A stretch of DNA of 64,000 nucleotides from Margaritispora aquatica. Its lineage: Eukaryota; Ascomycota; Leotiomycetes; Helotiales; Discinellaceae. Shown piece after piece: positions 20,647 through 30,881 of the stretch (positions within the stretch are counted from its first letter, which is position 1; each line of letters begins with the position of its first letter). The DNA is taken from the NCBI GenBank assembly GCA_007644065.1, contig VJWN01000029.1:124001-188000 (forward strand), read 5' to 3'. Both the position numbers and the translations under genes were made by a program. The notes under the pieces were generated by a model. It ran no database searches. It worked only from the letters and a program-made list of their open reading frames with translations, and was not told the origin of the DNA.

Positions 20647-22805
20647 CGTGAGACAAAGTAGCGAAATTGGGGTTGAGGTTAACGAGGCTGCAGCCTTGGA
20701 TTTCAGATGAGGTTGTGAACTTGACTGAGATTCTCCAGAATTGTGAGAATAGGACGTATTCGTCGAGGAGTAGATGGTAGCCTATATATTCAGACATTGG
20801 ATATGTTTCTGGCATCCATTCGCGACAAATGCAACATGTCTGCCTAATGACTATTGGGGCGTAGGCGTGGCTATGTTGACGATCCCATCCCTCCAAATGG
20901 GCGAATCCTTCACCAAACTTCCGTCCCACCTATCATGGGCTCAATCCTAAGGTTCGTGTTTGATCTGCTCCTGCTGCTACATTATGGCGTTGTTCTATCC
21001 ATTGCAATGCTGGTAGATGGCATAGCCTTGTCGTCTCCTAACTGGTCCGGAATGTGTAGGTGCATCTTGGCCGTATTATCTGCAGTAGCTAACTAGGTTC
21101 TCAACAACCATTTCTCTCGAGAAAACGGAACAAATCTGCTAGGCATTGGGCAATTAATAGAAACCGAGCGTCGTGTCTGTGCTCTTACGCGATAATTGTC
21201 AAGCATCTCGATGTGTTCACAAAGGATGATGAGATGAAGGTCAAAAGTCTTGGCGAACGCATCACTTGATATGTCTTCCAAGTTCTTTCCTACCCTGATT
21301 AGGTACCTATTTTATCGATGTAGGAATGGGTATCGAACTCACAGCTGCTATTGAAACATGATAGTAGCAATTGTTAACCAAAGCAGCTTTCCTAGAAGAT
21401 CGGTTTCCTCGGTCTTTGAGCATCTCAATAACAGCAGCGACAACACGCTTCTTGCCCTCAAGGCCACGACTTCCAAAGCAAGGAAAACTTAGACATGATT
21501 GAAGGCTCAATGTGCTCTTTCTCCGCGGTCGTGGGCTTGATTTAAACACGCATCTGACATGAACATCCGCTGAAGTGGGATTAGTTGAAAATAGCACTAC
21601 TGTGGCAAAAGGCAATTGTAGCAATATCCTAGCCCTCTGCTCTACCTTATCAATCGTGTTAAACTGACTCTCTAATTAACTTCGTTGTTTAGTTTTAGGA
21701 TAGTCGGGGCCAAGGTGATCATTGAGTCCGATACATGGAAATAGTGCTGCCAATAGTATTTGTTAATCATCGCTATCAACTCTTATAATTTGTATTCATA
21801 ATACTGTCCCTAAAGGAATCTGTTTTCCAGCATCGCGATATTATAGAATTTCCCTATTTTATATTCCCCAGAAACTTGAGGCCATAGTTATACCACTAAC
21901 AGACACTGCTTCTTGACCCATCCACATGTGCGTGAGTAAAGTGGACATCTCGCCGTACAGCCTTTCCCCATCAGAACAGTGCATTCTTCTTATATCTATT
22001 GAGTTAAAGAGAGAGGAACAAGAGTTCTCTTTCTGTAAAAGAAAACAGCCGGAACTTCTGTGACTTTCAAGAAAGTTAACTCACAGAATCTGATCATTTC
22101 TCGCTTGTTTGCATCACTTTCTAGCACTAATTCTGCATGACTTAGTTGTAAATACACCTGTTCTTGGATTTAATATGAAAGTAGTGCAATTATAGCGACG
22201 TAGACGAAAATGAAAGCAGTACTTGTGGTGATGGGTGATAGCTGCTTCGTCCATCGGTCAGTTTTCGAATTCGATATTTCGACATGCCATTCCTGAAAAC
22301 AAAGAAAGATAAGCCTACTTTCAAATAAGCCATGCTTCAGTCGCCAGCGAGGGAGGCGATATTGCTACTGATTCGCCTGGTATTGATACAACTGCCATAC
22401 TCAGTCTATGGCATATTGAAAGAAGCGGAGTTGATGTGAAAATATGGTGGCTATGCCATGACGGAGTTGAGAGCCACAATTACGAACTACAACAAAAGGC
22501 TGCTAGCAATTTTACTACAAGTATTTACCATGTAGTAGTATGATTTCACCCCGAAGAGATACCAAAAAAGCTATCCAATTTGGCAAGTCATGATCACCGA
22601 ATTCGCACAAGATATCACAGCAGTAGCATGCACACACGCGCGAAGAGAGGCCTGGCTTGATTGAGAGAACAAGTTGACATAGCAATAGGATCTGTGTCTA
22701 TATCCAACTATTTGTATTGAACTTCTATTGAACGCTCAGCTACCTGATGATTTCACTATTGTTTTTAAACTCAACCTTCCATTTCGCTCCACCCCTTCCC
22801 ACATC
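20647..22805. other. Gene-poor stretch; possible gene remnant on the minus strand at 21150-21624
   Basis: On the minus strand 21624-21307 reads GKKRVVAAVIEMLKDRGNRS and CYYHVSIAAV. After a possible intron (GTGAGT donor, AATCAG acceptor) EDISSDAFAKTFDLHLIILC is found at 21281-21093. This could be a fragment of a gene, but no family was recognised. The rest, from 21650 to 22800, is AT-rich with no coding signal. Confidence 0.35.
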
Positions 22806-24155
22806 CTAGATAGGCAAGGTTCCATTAACTGCATCCACAATACTCATGCAGCCCCCAATCAAGCCGCCCTCAACGCCCATAATGCGACTCGTGGAGTTCA
22901 CACTATACGCCCCCAAAGGTGCACTTCCACACTTCAGTCCAAGGACGAAACTCTGCGCCAGCAATCCAGCGAGATATGGCGCCGTGTGGCCGTGATCAAG
23001 TGGGTAGTATGGCGCAATGGCGGCGGTACTGCCAATGTTGAGCATGGCTTGTGCAGCGTACTGCGAGTGTGGAACGAAATAGACGCCTGCGGCTGGGCCG
23101 CCGAGGAGGGTGGCTGAGAGCCTGTAGGGGGGAGAAGTTAGTCGGTACTTGCTTGGCTGTCTGAAGAGAGGACATTATGAAGGTGGGGGAAGGGGATATG
23201 ATGTCAGTGCAGGCGCACTGATGATGGGATTGAGGTGATGAGAAGCTTACGATGAATAATTTGTATATATGCTTGGAGAATAAGCATATGTGCCAAACTC
23301 CCAGGGATTGTTTGGCGTGGGCGATGAGATGATGACCTTTGCTCCTTTGGACAGGAAGATCGATGTCGCGTTCGTGATGTATGTGACATATGTCTGCACA
23401 ATCTCCGTTTTGTTCCTAATCAACCATTAGCATAATTTCTATGCACTGTCTGGGCTGAACAAAAACTCACAGATAAACAGTTGGACAAGTTTCGTTTCCT
23501 ACAACACATATTAGCAACAAGTCTTTCTACGCGACTGCTAACTGTCTTGAGTATCCACATATCTGGGATTAAACTCACCAAAACCAGGACAATCCGCCCT
23601 TCCGTTATCCTTCTCAGCTGGGTATGGACTTCCTCCATCGTTCGTGCCGAACTCAATAACGACCCAGTCACCTGGCTTCACCACATCGATAATCTTCTGA
23701 AACCTGCCTTCTCTCGTGTAACTTCTGGCACTCCTACCCGCCGTAGCCCAGTTGAGAATCGTCATCCCAGAAGGAAAAGAGTAGCGTAGATACTCTCCCC
23801 AACCCTCAGTGCCATTGCCACCACCTTTTGCAGCAGTCTTAGAGTCGCCTGCCAAGTAGATGGTGGGCAGGGCGGACGAAGAAGTGCATGCTACAGGTGA
23901 AGGAGTAGAGACGATGGTAGGTGGGACTGTAGTTGTCGCTGGAGTCTCGATGGGGACTGTAACCGTCGTGGATGTGACAGGGAATTGTGCTGTAGAGGAG
24001 AGGATGACTTCAGAGCTTGAGCTAGGGAGGGAGGACCTAGTCGATGTCAATGAAGATGAAGTCTTGTGTGATGGCTTCGGGTGTCTATAGTCCTCTGGAC
24101 GAGGGGTTGCCAATACCAAAGCTGGAAACAGAAGAGTCACAATTGGGAGCTTCAT
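22806..24155 (-). CDS. Rhamnogalacturonan acetylesterase-like SGNH hydrolase (CE12), four exons, secreted
   Basis: Predicted to remove acetyl groups from the rhamnogalacturonan backbone of pectin outside the cell. Exons: 24155-23579, 23498-23471, 23415-23251 and 23121-22806. All introns are GT..AG and the total is 361 codons in frame. Residues 1-17 are a signal peptide ([17 protein letters not shown]). Residues 27-95 form a Ser/Thr/Pro-rich segment. The catalytic domain follows: block [11 protein letters not shown] with Ser105, block III FGTND near residue 170, RADCPGFG joined to NETCPTVYL across intron 1, and the C-terminal [10 protein letters not shown] with Asp299/His302 in the DxxH spacing. 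The Ser/Thr-rich segment between signal peptide and catalytic domain is unusual in position and may be O-glycosylated. High confidence for the fold, good for the substrate class. Confidence 0.88.
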
Positions 24156-25308
24156 CGTTGCTCTTTTTTGATCCGGCTGGTATGGTGAACCTTTCGATAT
24201 GGCGAAATGTCGATATTTTCGAAAACAAGCACAGCAGCGACCTCACCATCATATACCCACCCCAAAGTTGATGCCATCTGACCGAAAATCTTCTCCATCC
24301 TCTCTTTCAAGCCCGACAATGACTCGATACTCCACTTCAACTCCACTGAAAGCTCATTCAGCCTTCATCCATCCGAAAATCCCATTAACCCCACCATACA
24401 AATCTTGGCATTCTCTCGCGTACCTCATCTGAAGTTATTCCGTGATCTTGTCGACCGGTATCAGCCAAATCAACCACCAATGTGATTCTGTCTAGATATT
24501 ATGAAGCTGGGATCTTCCCCACACCTATATTACCCCAGACGGAGCAGCCAAGGAATTTGATCTGGAGAAGACTGTGCCGCCAGGCCGTGACCAGTTTCGG
24601 TATAACTGATACCGAGATGAACGGACGAGTGGATCACGGCGTGCATGGACAAGGAAGAGCTTCGAGGGTCATTTATGTACCTGAGCTAAATCTTGAACAG
24701 GGCTTCTCATGACGGTATCCTGTCGAATCGTGGTTTGGATAGTCACCCTACCCGGGAACCGAATTTTCTCAAGATCTTGCATCGTGTGGTTAATGCTATT
24801 GGCGAAAGCTATCTTGTACCCCTCTGCAATGCGGTGAAAGGACAAACCATTCATTTGCCGGGTCGACTAATCGTGTTTCAATAGAAGAGATGTTGTGTGT
24901 TATGAACCTGTATCACAGTTAACCTGGTTCTTTGCCTTATCATTCTTCTCTATTTAGTTCTGGAGGCATTGCCATCTCAATCTTGAAATGGCGATGATAT
25001 TTATTGATTGCCTTGTCCCTGCTCTTCATATTCTCAAGCGAAATTACATCTAAAGTGGTTTCGTGCTAGATTCTCAAACGGGTGCTGAGGACTCGAAATC
25101 TGACGTCCAATTTGTCCAGACTACTGGTGGCCTTGATTACTGGATTAAGGAGGGAAGGACTATTTCGTCATTTGGAAATCTCAATAATGTCCGAGAATTC
25201 CAAGTGAAAGGTTTTTCCGGGGAGTTCACCACAAATCGTGGGTTCAAAAAGGGCTGTGCTCCTTGAGATGATGAAGCGACCAGGAGCATTGTGCAACGAA
25301 CAGAAAAA
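24156..25308. other. Intergenic region, no gene seen
   Basis: It contains the promoter of the acetylesterase gene. Small ORFs on both strands at 24199-24884 and 25063-25266 show no domain and no splice context. Confidence 0.5.
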
Positions 25309-26771
25309 TCACAACACTTCGTGCCCCTTGATAATCCAACTACTTTCATATGTGTTGTAAAGAGGTTCGACTATACATTTCTCCTCATCACAATTGTTTG
25401 CCACGCCTGAAGAAAACATTGAGTTGTCGAATTCTAAATTCGGTCGCAACTTAGCGAGTTCGGCACGCTCCTGGAGATACAAAAACCACCATTCTGAATG
25501 ATTTCGGATATTCCAGAGCACCGATTTCCAAGCTGACTCAACAAGTCGGTATCGTAGATGAAGAGAAGAGATTGGCCGACACGGAAAGAAGTATCCACCT
25601 ACCTTGGAGGAGCCAGTATAATTTGAGCATAAATATCGAATCTGTGAAGGCCGCCACGAAAAACCAAGCCACCACTAAGCAAAGTGTGTATATGGTCTGC
25701 CTGGGGGACTGAAAGTGGTAAAAATTGTAGCCAACTTCCAACATCGAGATAAAGCCTGCCTATTGGAGTTGTAGCTGAGTACCAACCTGTCCATGAGCTC
25801 TCCCAGCCAGCTATCAGAACCACATTTGTTCATGAGTTTCTCCACTTCGAGTACCACTTCGAAGCTCCTCTAGGCAAGTTCAGTGGAAGCAATTCATAAA
25901 GTAGAGTAGGAAGTGAAGCCGTACTGCGTTAATTAGTCATTGAGCCAAGACAATGACAGAAATTATCACAAAAAGAAGTGAAGGGCGAGCCATTGTCCGG
26001 TTTTGGCTGGAATCTCCCACCTGTATAGACGGCGGCAATCTGATATAAAGGTTTAAAGTAGTGTGCTGACGATGATTAGACGTTCAATCTGTCGTCTCAA
26101 CGTTTCCTCATCCAACAGGACGACATCAGAATCATCAGCATGCTGAGCAGTAAACAAGTGGGCTATGTTTAGTAATTTCTGGAGGAATGAGTGTCAAGCC
26201 GGGCAGAACTGTTGGTAGGTGTACACATACAAGCAAAACCCATTTGCTCCAATTGAGAGTTGGATAGCTACAATCACCCACCCCCCACAAATTCATTGTC
26301 TTCGGGGAAAGGTAGGAGTTCAAAATCGACAACCCGTGAATGTTGAATATCTCTGGATGTGTCCAAGCAACTTTTATGCCCTTCCGCCCTGTGTCCATGT
26401 CATCAACACGGCCCTGTGGATCTGTAACATCTTGACACCCCTTTACTGGATCCAGATCATTTCGGGCATCTGGGAAGTTGAGATCTGCTTGACGAGAGAG
26501 ATCGTATTGCTCTTTGCCAGCTTTCCAGCACTAGTTTTGTAGCACGTTGCTTAGCCGTTGCTTTGGTATGGACCAGTAGGTCTGTAATACTCCCCAATAC
26601 CAAAATGATTTTGACTGCATCGTCTGAAAGACCAGTATGTGATCTGTGGAGAAACTTCGAGGAGTTGAAGGCAGCATCATCTACTAGTTCTTCGAAAGTC
26701 GTATCTTCGTGCTGCGAATTCTCTCTGATGGGAATAAGCTTCCGCACAGCTTTCTTCGTATTGTCTTTCAA
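25309..26771 (-). pseudogene. Decayed gene of unknown fungal family
   Basis: Several minus-strand frames in consecutive order look like pieces of one protein. At 26771-26457 the reading is FEELVDDAAFNSSKFLHRSH, GLSDDAVKIILVLGSITDLL and ATKLVLESWQRAIRSLSS. From 26450 to 26330 the frame changes (MLQIHRAVLMTWTQGGRA, then stops). Near 26100 it reads DDSDVVLLDEETLRRQIERL. At 25823-25599 it reads AGWESSWTGWYSATTPIGRL, YLDVGSWLQFLPLSVPQADH and GGLVFRGGLHRFDIYAQIIL. At 25521-25309 it reads WNIRNHSEWWFLYLQERAEL. The frames are joined only through stops and shifts, so I read this as a broken gene. It may be two neighbouring remnants. I do not know the function. Confidence 0.45.
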
Positions 26772-27043
26772 TATATCTCTCAGTGGTGTCTTTTCACGTC
26801 AATACTCGTCTTCGCAGGCACGATCAAGTCTGCCATCGTAATGAGGCTCGAGTGAGTTTGGTAAGGAGGATGATGGTTAAGATGCCCGCATCTGATGTGG
26901 CGTACTCACAGTGGCCGTGCAGCTGTGGCTTGACAGAGTGTAAAGCTTCGAGACAACTTTCTTCGACTTCTTCGACGTCTTCTCATTCTCCAATTCCTGC
27001 TATCTGCACCTTTTGTCCCCAGTCACTACTCAGTTGCACCTTT

Positions 27044-28339
27044 ATGCCGCGCCCATGGCTACTAAAGGCGCGCTTCGTTCATGCAATTGCTCCATGTATG
27101 CGTCGGCGAACCCTCACGACGCTTGCAATCGAAACATCATGCGATGACACCAGCGTTGCGATGCTCGAGAAGCACCCGAATAATTCTGCGACCCTCTACT
27201 TCCACGAGAAAATAACCTCAAACAATCTCACATTTGGAGGCATACATCCTCTCGTAGCTCACGAGTCACACCAGAAGAATCTGGCAGCTCTAGTGCACCG
27301 AGCATTATGTGCTACAGATGGAGTACGTGATGGTTGGAAGCCCGACTTTGTCTCCGTGACTCGAGGTCCTGGTATGCGGTCAAGCTTGAATACGGGGCTG
27401 GATATGGCAAAGGGTCTGGCTGTAGCATGGAACGTCCCACTACTTGGTGTCAATCATATGCAAGCTCATGCTCTTACACCTCGACTTGTTAGTGCTTTGA
27501 ACGCTGCGGAAACGGAGTCTGAGGAAGTTAGGACGGCAGAGCCAGCATTTCCATTCTTGACATTATTGGCATCTGGGGGACACACTATGCTTGTGCATTC
27601 GAGAGCTCTCTGCGACCATGAAATACTGGCCAATACTACAGACTTAGCAGTTGGAGATGCGATCGACAAGTCTGCTCGAGACATCCTACCTCCTGCATAC
27701 CTCGAAAAAGCTTCCAATGTTATGTATGGGCGGTTGCTAGAAGAGTTTACATTTTCAGAGCCAGAGAAGGGCTACGATTATGTTCCGCCAACATCATTCA
27801 ACAGACCTCGAGAGGTGGAAGGTTGCGACTGGTTCATAATGCCACCATACCCTTCGCCAGGGCCTCGAGGACCGATTGCATGTGCACATATGTTTACGTT
27901 TTCTGGGATTGGTAGCACTGCCAAAAGGATCATTGCTGAAAGGCCGGACCTTGATGACAACGGTCGGCGCATTTTTGCTAGAGAAATCATGGCCGTTGCT
28001 TTCGAGCATCTTGCCTCGCGTGTCATCTTCGCTCTCGAAAGGGAAGATGTTAACGTGAAGAGCTTGGTGGTTTCAGGAGGGGTGGCAAGCAATCAGTTTT
28101 TGAAATCTATATTGAGAACCGTTCTGGATACGAAGGGATACCAAGATGTGGAGTTGATTTTCCCACCTCCCAAGTACTGCACTGATAATGCTGCCATGAT
28201 TGCTTGGACGGGTATCGAGATGTACGAAGCTGGTTTTCGGACATCATTAGCAGCGACAGCAGTTCGGAAATGGTCTATTGATCCTCGATCAGATGACGGT
28301 GGAATTTTAGGTATTGATGAATGGGAGATGGTTGAATAA
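27044..28339 (+). CDS. QRI7: Mitochondrial tRNA N6-threonylcarbamoyladenosine synthase subunit (Qri7/OSGEPL1-like)
   Basis: Transfers the threonylcarbamoyl group to A37 of ANN-decoding tRNAs in mitochondria. A single exon of 431 residues. The N-terminus (MPRPWLLKARFVHAIAPCMR) is basic and amphipathic, as expected of a targeting sequence. The Kae1/TsaD fold then starts with LAIETSCDDTSVAML. The metal-binding motif is NHMQAHAL with His138 and His142. The glycine loop is LASGGHTMLVHS. DAIDKSARDILPP, VVSGGVASNQFLKSIL and PPPKYCTDNAAMIAWTGIEM match the nucleotide-binding part. The frame is open to 26783 but only through non-ATG triplets and without homology, so I take the ATG at 27044. A second possible start is the ATG at about 27101. 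Intact. Confidence 0.93.
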   Translation: MPRPWLLKARFVHAIAPCMRRRTLTTLAIETSCDDTSVAMLEKHPNNSATLYFHEKITSNNLTFGGIHPLVAHESHQKNLAALVHRALCATDGVRDGWKPDFVSVTRGPGMRSSLNTGLDMAKGLAVAWNVPLLGVNHMQAHALTPRLVSALNAAETESEEVRTAEPAFPFLTLLASGGHTMLVHSRALCDHEILANTTDLAVGDAIDKSARDILPPAYLEKASNVMYGRLLEEFTFSEPEKGYDYVPPTSFNRPREVEGCDWFIMPPYPSPGPRGPIACAHMFTFSGIGSTAKRIIAERPDLDDNGRRIFAREIMAVAFEHLASRVIFALEREDVNVKSLVVSGGVASNQFLKSILRTVLDTKGYQDVELIFPPPKYCTDNAAMIAWTGIEMYEAGFRTSLAATAVRKWSIDPRSDDGGILGIDEWEMVE

Positions 28340-28658
28340 TAGTATCAAAACCTCGACTGAGGCACAATCAATCCCTTGTAACATTTCCTAACTATTTTAT
28401 CACGCCCTGTTGTTGGTGCTGGATATGAGCAGGTCACGTTTGAGGTATTCTAGAGTTTCTCGTCACTAGGTAAGTCTCATTGCTTCCCTCGACTGACATC
28501 TAATTGACATGGGCAGCTTGTGCCTGCCATTGATTCTTCCCTCCACCTGGAGTTTGTTTCTTTTCTCCATCACACGCTAGCTGATTGCTAAACCAAGTTT
28601 TTAACCAAACGCTCGGAATACAAGGTGTCCATGACCCCTGACACCTAGTATAAGCTAC
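28340..28658. other. Convergent 3' flanks, no gene
   Basis: This spacer lies between the QRI7 and expansin-like stop codons. It contains no ORF of note and probably holds both transcription ends. Confidence 0.55.
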
Positions 28659-29379
28659 CTAGAAGTTGCTAGCTGCTGTCACGGTGTTGCCCTCGGCCAC
28701 TGGTACATTCTTGGTGGTGATCACCTTTCCACTCTTTGCCGTTACTCTGACCTGAACGGTGGTTGCCCCTGATGTTCCACTCGGGTACAGCCAATAGTTA
28801 TACGTCTGTCTGGTACAACTCTTCCATGTGGATCCGCTGTCCGACGAGAATTCTAACTTAGTGATTGCCTGGTTGGCATTGTACACTTGGATAGCGAACC
28901 AATACTGCGAGCTGCCTGTCTTGGTTCGAAGCTTGAAAGGTGTGGTGATCGGGCAGGTGACATAGTCCCATGTGATTGGGATTTCACCAGTGACTGGTAG
29001 GGCGAGTGCCGAGAAGGCGGTTGGGAACAGATCGAAAGTCTTTCCCGCACATCCACCAGGGCACTCATCCACGATCTGGTAGCAGTCAGCATGATAGTCT
29101 AAATTGCGGCGAAGTGCAACGCACCATTGCAGTGATCTTCTTTCCAGCTGCGTTTGTGATAGAAACACAAGCACCGCACTGTGCAGCGGTGGAGTACAGG
29201 TTCAAACCCAGCGCTGTACCATACACGCCCGTTGGATAGGTATATCCATCAAACGAACATGCACCAACAGCGCCGGCATACCATGTGGCAATGCCAGAAG
29301 TTGCACGCTCAGCGATGACAGATGCTTGAGCAAGAGACAACCCAGCTGCAACCGCAGCGAGAATGTTTGAGAAATGCAT
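28659..29379 (-). CDS. Expansin-like secreted protein (double-psi beta-barrel plus CBM63-like domain)
   Basis: A microbial-type expansin loosens cell-wall networks without hydrolysis. Exon 1 is 29379-29125 and exon 2 is 29075-28659. The 49 nt intron (GTGCGT donor, CTGAC branch point, TACCAG acceptor) joins KKITAM to IVDECPGGC in frame, 223 residues in total. The signal peptide is MHFSNILAAVAAGLSLAQAS. The barrel domain shows ATWYAGAVGACSF, QCGACVSITNAAGKKI, IVDECPGGCAGKTFDLFPTA with the conserved Cys and Asp positions. The second domain (from ITWDYVTCPI to NVPVAEG) has the aromatic residues WFAIQVYN and NYWLYPSG expected of a polysaccharide-binding surface. The size fits the bacterial and fungal EXLX family. 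It lies in the same region as a pectin esterase, which suggests plant-wall interaction. Confidence 0.87.
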
Positions 29380-30881
29380 GATAAAAGATTATGCAGGGTA
29401 GAGACAGTGGTGGTTGGTATTACTATTTTCTGACGGGAACCATGAGTTCAAATACTTCTCCAAGATGAGGTTTCATGCCACTCACGATGCAAATTAACTC
29501 AGCTTCCAAGCCCGGCTACAACTTCTGCATCCTCAATTTAAGTTGAACCAACCTACAAGGACTATAAATTAAGAGCTCAGATCCTGCTCTCTACGTTTCG
29601 ACCTGTCATTGGTCTCTCGGGTATTGCGTTTGAGATAGAGAATCCTCAAAGCTTGACTGCCGTACTCGCCTATCTTGTTTGTCTTGCTTGTCTCGGATGA
29701 ACGCTCTGGGGAACCATCACAAGGGCATCCGAATGGCACCGCTTGCCGGCAGGTTTGCGGCAGATGTAATTCAGGGGCTTCACAGATGGGATGGCATGGG
29801 ACAAGGGGAAAATGTGGGGCAGCTGAGATGGGACGAGAAATCCGGATGTTGGAAGTCAAATTGATGGGAAAGGGATCCAGATGCTTCTTTTAAGCATATT
29901 TTGACTTTCTTCATGGATCTGGATTGCCTTGTAGAGCTCTTGGAGATTCATTGGATTCTTGTCGTCCTGATTTGGCAGGTCTGATGACCGTAAACATTCT
30001 CGCAAAGACTCTCGCTCTTCACAGTAAACTTTCTTTCTTGCATGTTTTCTCTCAGCTTTCTAGGAATTTTCGACTTCCTGATGGCTGGTATGCTTTGCTT
30101 CCGTTGGGCGTGAAAATGGTTGTCACCTATGACCGGTATCCTGAAACGCAATGAACTACATACATATGCGCCTGCTGCTTACTGCAGCTGAAGTGTAGCT
30201 CTGGAAGTTTTCATGGGCTAACATTAGGCACACATGTCCACCTCCATCCCATCTATTGGTGCACGCATGTCGCGAGAGAATTGGTGCTTCTAGCGTTCGC
30301 CAAAATAAGCATCTGTGAGGTATATTTCCATTCTAGAATAGCCCCAAGTTATTTCCATCCATTGCTGGAGTATCAACTTTACATTCTTGGATTATTGCAA
30401 GGCCACGAATTATTTACAACCACAGGTTTTCAATCTGTGTAGCGATCGGCCAACTGCGCTCTTAGTTGGAGACTTTCTTAGGCCCATTGCCAGCTACCGA
30501 CTGACACATGCTGCTTGCTTAATGCGGCATGCGAAGGTGTCTCAATGTGCAGAGTTGTTTGAATCTGCAACTCAGAGATGCACTTTGCTTCACATCTGGT
30601 CCGCCTTATACAGGACCAGTTCACACTTTGAAAGGAATTTTCGACTATACAACAACACCACAGACTCGTCCAGTTCCTGATGCTTGACTCTACTAATTAT
30701 TTTCTCTTACTCCAAATTGCTTTTGCTGTTCCTTCTTTCTCATCGGATGTTTCTTGTCAACCTAGTTGGAGCGTTGAGATCTTCTTACCATATGTTCTTC
30801 AGCAGGGATATCAGCCTGTGACCAAAATACCACTCCTCTCAAAACATCCTAATTAGCATAGCATCAAGATTCGACAGTAGG
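29380..30881. other. Intergenic region, no accepted gene
   Basis: 1.5 kb with only short ORFs. The ORF at 29679-29864 contains KGIRMAPLAGRFAADVIQGL, vaguely like an oxidoreductase C-terminus, but nothing upstream supports it. The stretch includes the promoter of the expansin gene and of the gene at 30882. Confidence 0.45.

Noticed and set aside
26783..27043. N-terminal extension of the QRI7 frame
   Set aside because: The frame is open but has no ATG and no homology; the basic, mitochondrial-type N-terminus starts at 27044.
29679..29864. ORF with an oxidoreductase-like end (APLAGRFAADVIQG)
   Set aside because: The resemblance is to a few residues only; no FAD-binding or other domain exists upstream, and the opposite strand is open as well.
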